Shown here: positions 4,550 through 5,793 of the stretch, piece after piece | How the letters are laid out: every line of letters begins with the position of its first letter | Numbering within the stretch: position 1 is the stretch's first letter | Assembly (NCBI GenBank): GCA_007120565.1 | Contig: SKNK01000320.1 | Span: 1 to 5,793, forward strand | Direction: 5' to 3' | Origin: Nitriliruptoraceae bacterium | GTDB taxonomy: Bacteria > Actinomycetota > Nitriliruptoria > Nitriliruptorales > Nitriliruptoraceae | DNA length: 5,793 nt | Notes under the pieces: generated by a model | Told to the model about the DNA's origin: nothing | What the model saw: only the letters and a program-made list of their open reading frames with translations | The model's database searches: none | Translations under genes and position numbers: made by a program

Positions 4550-5793
4550 GTGAACGAAGTCAGCGAGGAACGCACGATGGGAACCATCGCCACCGCGGTG
4601 GTCGCCCTGGTGGCCCTGGTGCTGTCCGGTGGGGCGCTCATCGTCGCCGCCGGATCCGGATCAGGAGGTGCGGTCCCCGCCGCCTCCATCCCGAGCGAGT
4701 CTACGAGCCCCGCGTCGGTCGCGGTCGAGCTCAGCGAGTTCGCGATCTCACCATCGGCCATCGAGGTTGCCGCCGGCGGAACCCTCGAGGTGACCAACGC
4801 TGGCGCGATCGAGCACGACCTGGAGGTCGTCGGGACCAGTGTCATCACCCCGATGCTGGGCGCAGGGCAGAGCGCGACCCTGGAACTGGGTGATCTTGCC
4901 CCCGGGGTCTACGACGTGATCTGCACCGTCTCCGGACACGACAGCGCCGGGATGACCGGCACCCTGACCGTTGTCGGCGAGGACGGCGCGACGGCCGAGG
5001 GCGCCGCGACCGATGACCACGCCGACCACGCCCCAGGCGGCGACGAGGATTGGGACGCACTCGACCAGGCCATGCACGACAGCATCATGGCCTTCCCGGC
5101 CGAGACCGAGGGTCTCGGCAACCAACTGCTCGAACCCGAGGAGATCCTCGAGGACGGCACCAAGGTCTTCCGACTGGTCGCCGAGATCTTCGACTGGGAG
5201 GTCGAGCCCGGCAAGATCGTCGAGGGCTGGGGCTACAACGGCCAGATCCCGGGCCCGATGATCCACGTGGATGTCGGCGACAGCGTGCAGGTGATCGTCG
5301 AGAACGAACTGCCGATGGGCACCGACGTGCACTGGCACGGGGTGCGTGTTCCCAACGACCAGGACGGCGTGGCTCCGCTGACCCAGCCGCTGATCGAGTC
5401 CGGCGACACCTTCGTCTACGAGTTCGAAGCCAACGAGCCGGCCATCGGCATGTACCACCCCCACCATCACGGTCAGATGAAGCTGCCGAACGGGATGTTC
5501 GGGGTGTTCCAGATCGGCGACCTCGGCACGGATCACCCGCTGCCGACCGGACGGACCATCAGCGGCAAGGAGATCCCCGAGGAGATCGACATCGTCGCTG
5601 AGGTCCCGATGGTGCTGAACGATGCCGGCAACATCGGCTACTCGATCAACGGCAAGGGCTGGCCCGCAACCGAGCCGATCGTGGTCGATGAAGGCGACTG
5701 GTTCGTCGTCCACTACTACAACGAGGGCCTGCAGATCCACCCGATGCACCTGCACCAGATGCCGCAGCTGGTCTTCGCCAAGGACGGCTTCGC
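4550..5793 (+). CDS. Membrane-anchored/exported cupredoxin fused to a two-domain multicopper oxidase (3' end outside window)
   Basis: 414 residues visible from GTG 4550, with GGAGGAG at 4536-4542, 7 bases upstream; the frame is open to the edge. Residues 11-34 are hydrophobic (signal anchor or uncleaved signal), so the enzyme acts outside the membrane. The cupredoxin domain (about 56-142) has a complete type 1 copper set: H89, C125, H130 and M135 (CTVSGHDSAGM). A His/Asp-rich linker follows (DDHADHAPGGDEDW, 155-168). The oxidase part has HWHG (261-264), YHPHHHG (302-308) and HPMHLHQ (397-403), giving type 2/3 ligands and the start of the second-domain type 1 site. Only about 90 residues separate the second and third motifs, so there is no middle domain: this is a two-domain, small-laccase-like arrangement plus an extra cupredoxin. 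The first oxidase domain shows no Cys ligand. The final HCHxxxH-type motif should lie just past the edge. Substrate is unknown; it may oxidise metal ions or organics using O2, and a nitrite reductase role is less likely. Confidence 0.88.
   Translation, partial: MNEVSEERTMGTIATAVVALVALVLSGGALIVAAGSGSGGAVPAASIPSESTSPASVAVELSEFAISPSAIEVAAGGTLEVTNAGAIEHDLEVVGTSVITPMLGAGQSATLELGDLAPGVYDVICTVSGHDSAGMTGTLTVVGEDGATAEGAATDDHADHAPGGDEDWDALDQAMHDSIMAFPAETEGLGNQLLEPEEILEDGTKVFRLVAEIFDWEVEPGKIVEGWGYNGQIPGPMIHVDVGDSVQVIVENELPMGTDVHWHGVRVPNDQDGVAPLTQPLIESGDTFVYEFEANEPAIGMYHPHHHGQMKLPNGMFGVFQIGDLGTDHPLPTGRTISGKEIPEEIDIVAEVPMVLNDAGNIGYSINGKGWPATEPIVVDEGDWFVVHYYNEGLQIHPMHLHQMPQLVFAKDGF

Noticed and set aside
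4748..5755. Long open frame on the minus strand (335 codons) opposite the multicopper oxidase
   Set aside because: It is antisense to a frame with unmistakable copper motifs. Its Asp/Val/His-rich composition is what the complement of this GC-rich gene would give, and no domain was recognised.
4550..5793. Copper nitrite reductase (NirK) identity for the copper oxidase
   Set aside because: NirK-type first-domain copper motifs are absent; HWHG and YHPHHHG with HPMHLHQ are multicopper oxidase motifs. It cannot be fully excluded because the last motif lies outside the window.
1..5793. CRISPR arrays, tRNA or rRNA genes, insertion sequences, riboswitches
   Set aside because: No spaced identical repeats, no tRNA-like cloverleaf in the gaps, no transposase frame and no terminal inverted repeats were seen. 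No gap exceeds 150 bases.

Overview
The window is uniformly GC-rich. Four of the six genes start with, or most plausibly start with, GTG, and there are clear purine-rich ribosome binding sites. Together with a DevR/DevS (DosR/DosS) type two-component system, this points to a high-GC actinobacterium. The genes are not mycobacterial in arrangement: sensor and regulator are divergent here, whereas in Mycobacterium tuberculosis they are co-directional. Species cannot be named from the sequence.

Layout: (1) 1-904, +, the last 300 residues of phosphoenolpyruvate carboxylase, entering from the left. (2) 905-1037, a GC-rich gap with a hairpin, two DosR-box-like elements and a probable -10. (3) 1038-1586, +, a small SRPBCC-like protein of unknown function. 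(4) 1533-3101, -, a soluble GAF-GAF-HisKA_3-HATPase sensor kinase of the DevS/DosT type; its 3' end overlaps gene 3 tail-to-tail by 54 bases. (5) 3102-3174, the divergent promoter region. (6) 3175-3813, +, the DevR/DosR-type response regulator. (7) 3814-3962, a gap with a 12-bp perfect palindrome and a tandem pair of DosR-like boxes. (8) 3963-4403, +, a PPOX-fold (pyridoxamine 5'-phosphate oxidase-like) flavin-binding protein. (9) 4404-4549, a gap with a strong hairpin and a second tandem pair of boxes. (10) 4550-5793, +, a membrane-anchored or exported cupredoxin fused to a two-domain multicopper oxidase, cut by the right edge before its last copper motif.

Working together (inference): the kinase keeps the residues known to hold and tune heme in mycobacterial DosS/DosT, so it is probably an oxygen/NO/CO/redox sensor that phosphorylates the neighbouring regulator. 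The regulator's recognition helix is nearly identical to that of M. tuberculosis DosR, so it should read a similar operator. Operator-like sequences lie in front of exactly the three other intact-start genes near the pair (SRPBCC-like, PPOX-like, multicopper oxidase), and two of those promoters share the same 23-bp tandem-box geometry. The region therefore reads as a compact hypoxia/redox-response island with its own sensor, regulator and local targets, next to a housekeeping carboxylase. The least expected member is the cupredoxin-fused copper oxidase. The box assignments were made by eye in GC-rich DNA and are the weakest link.
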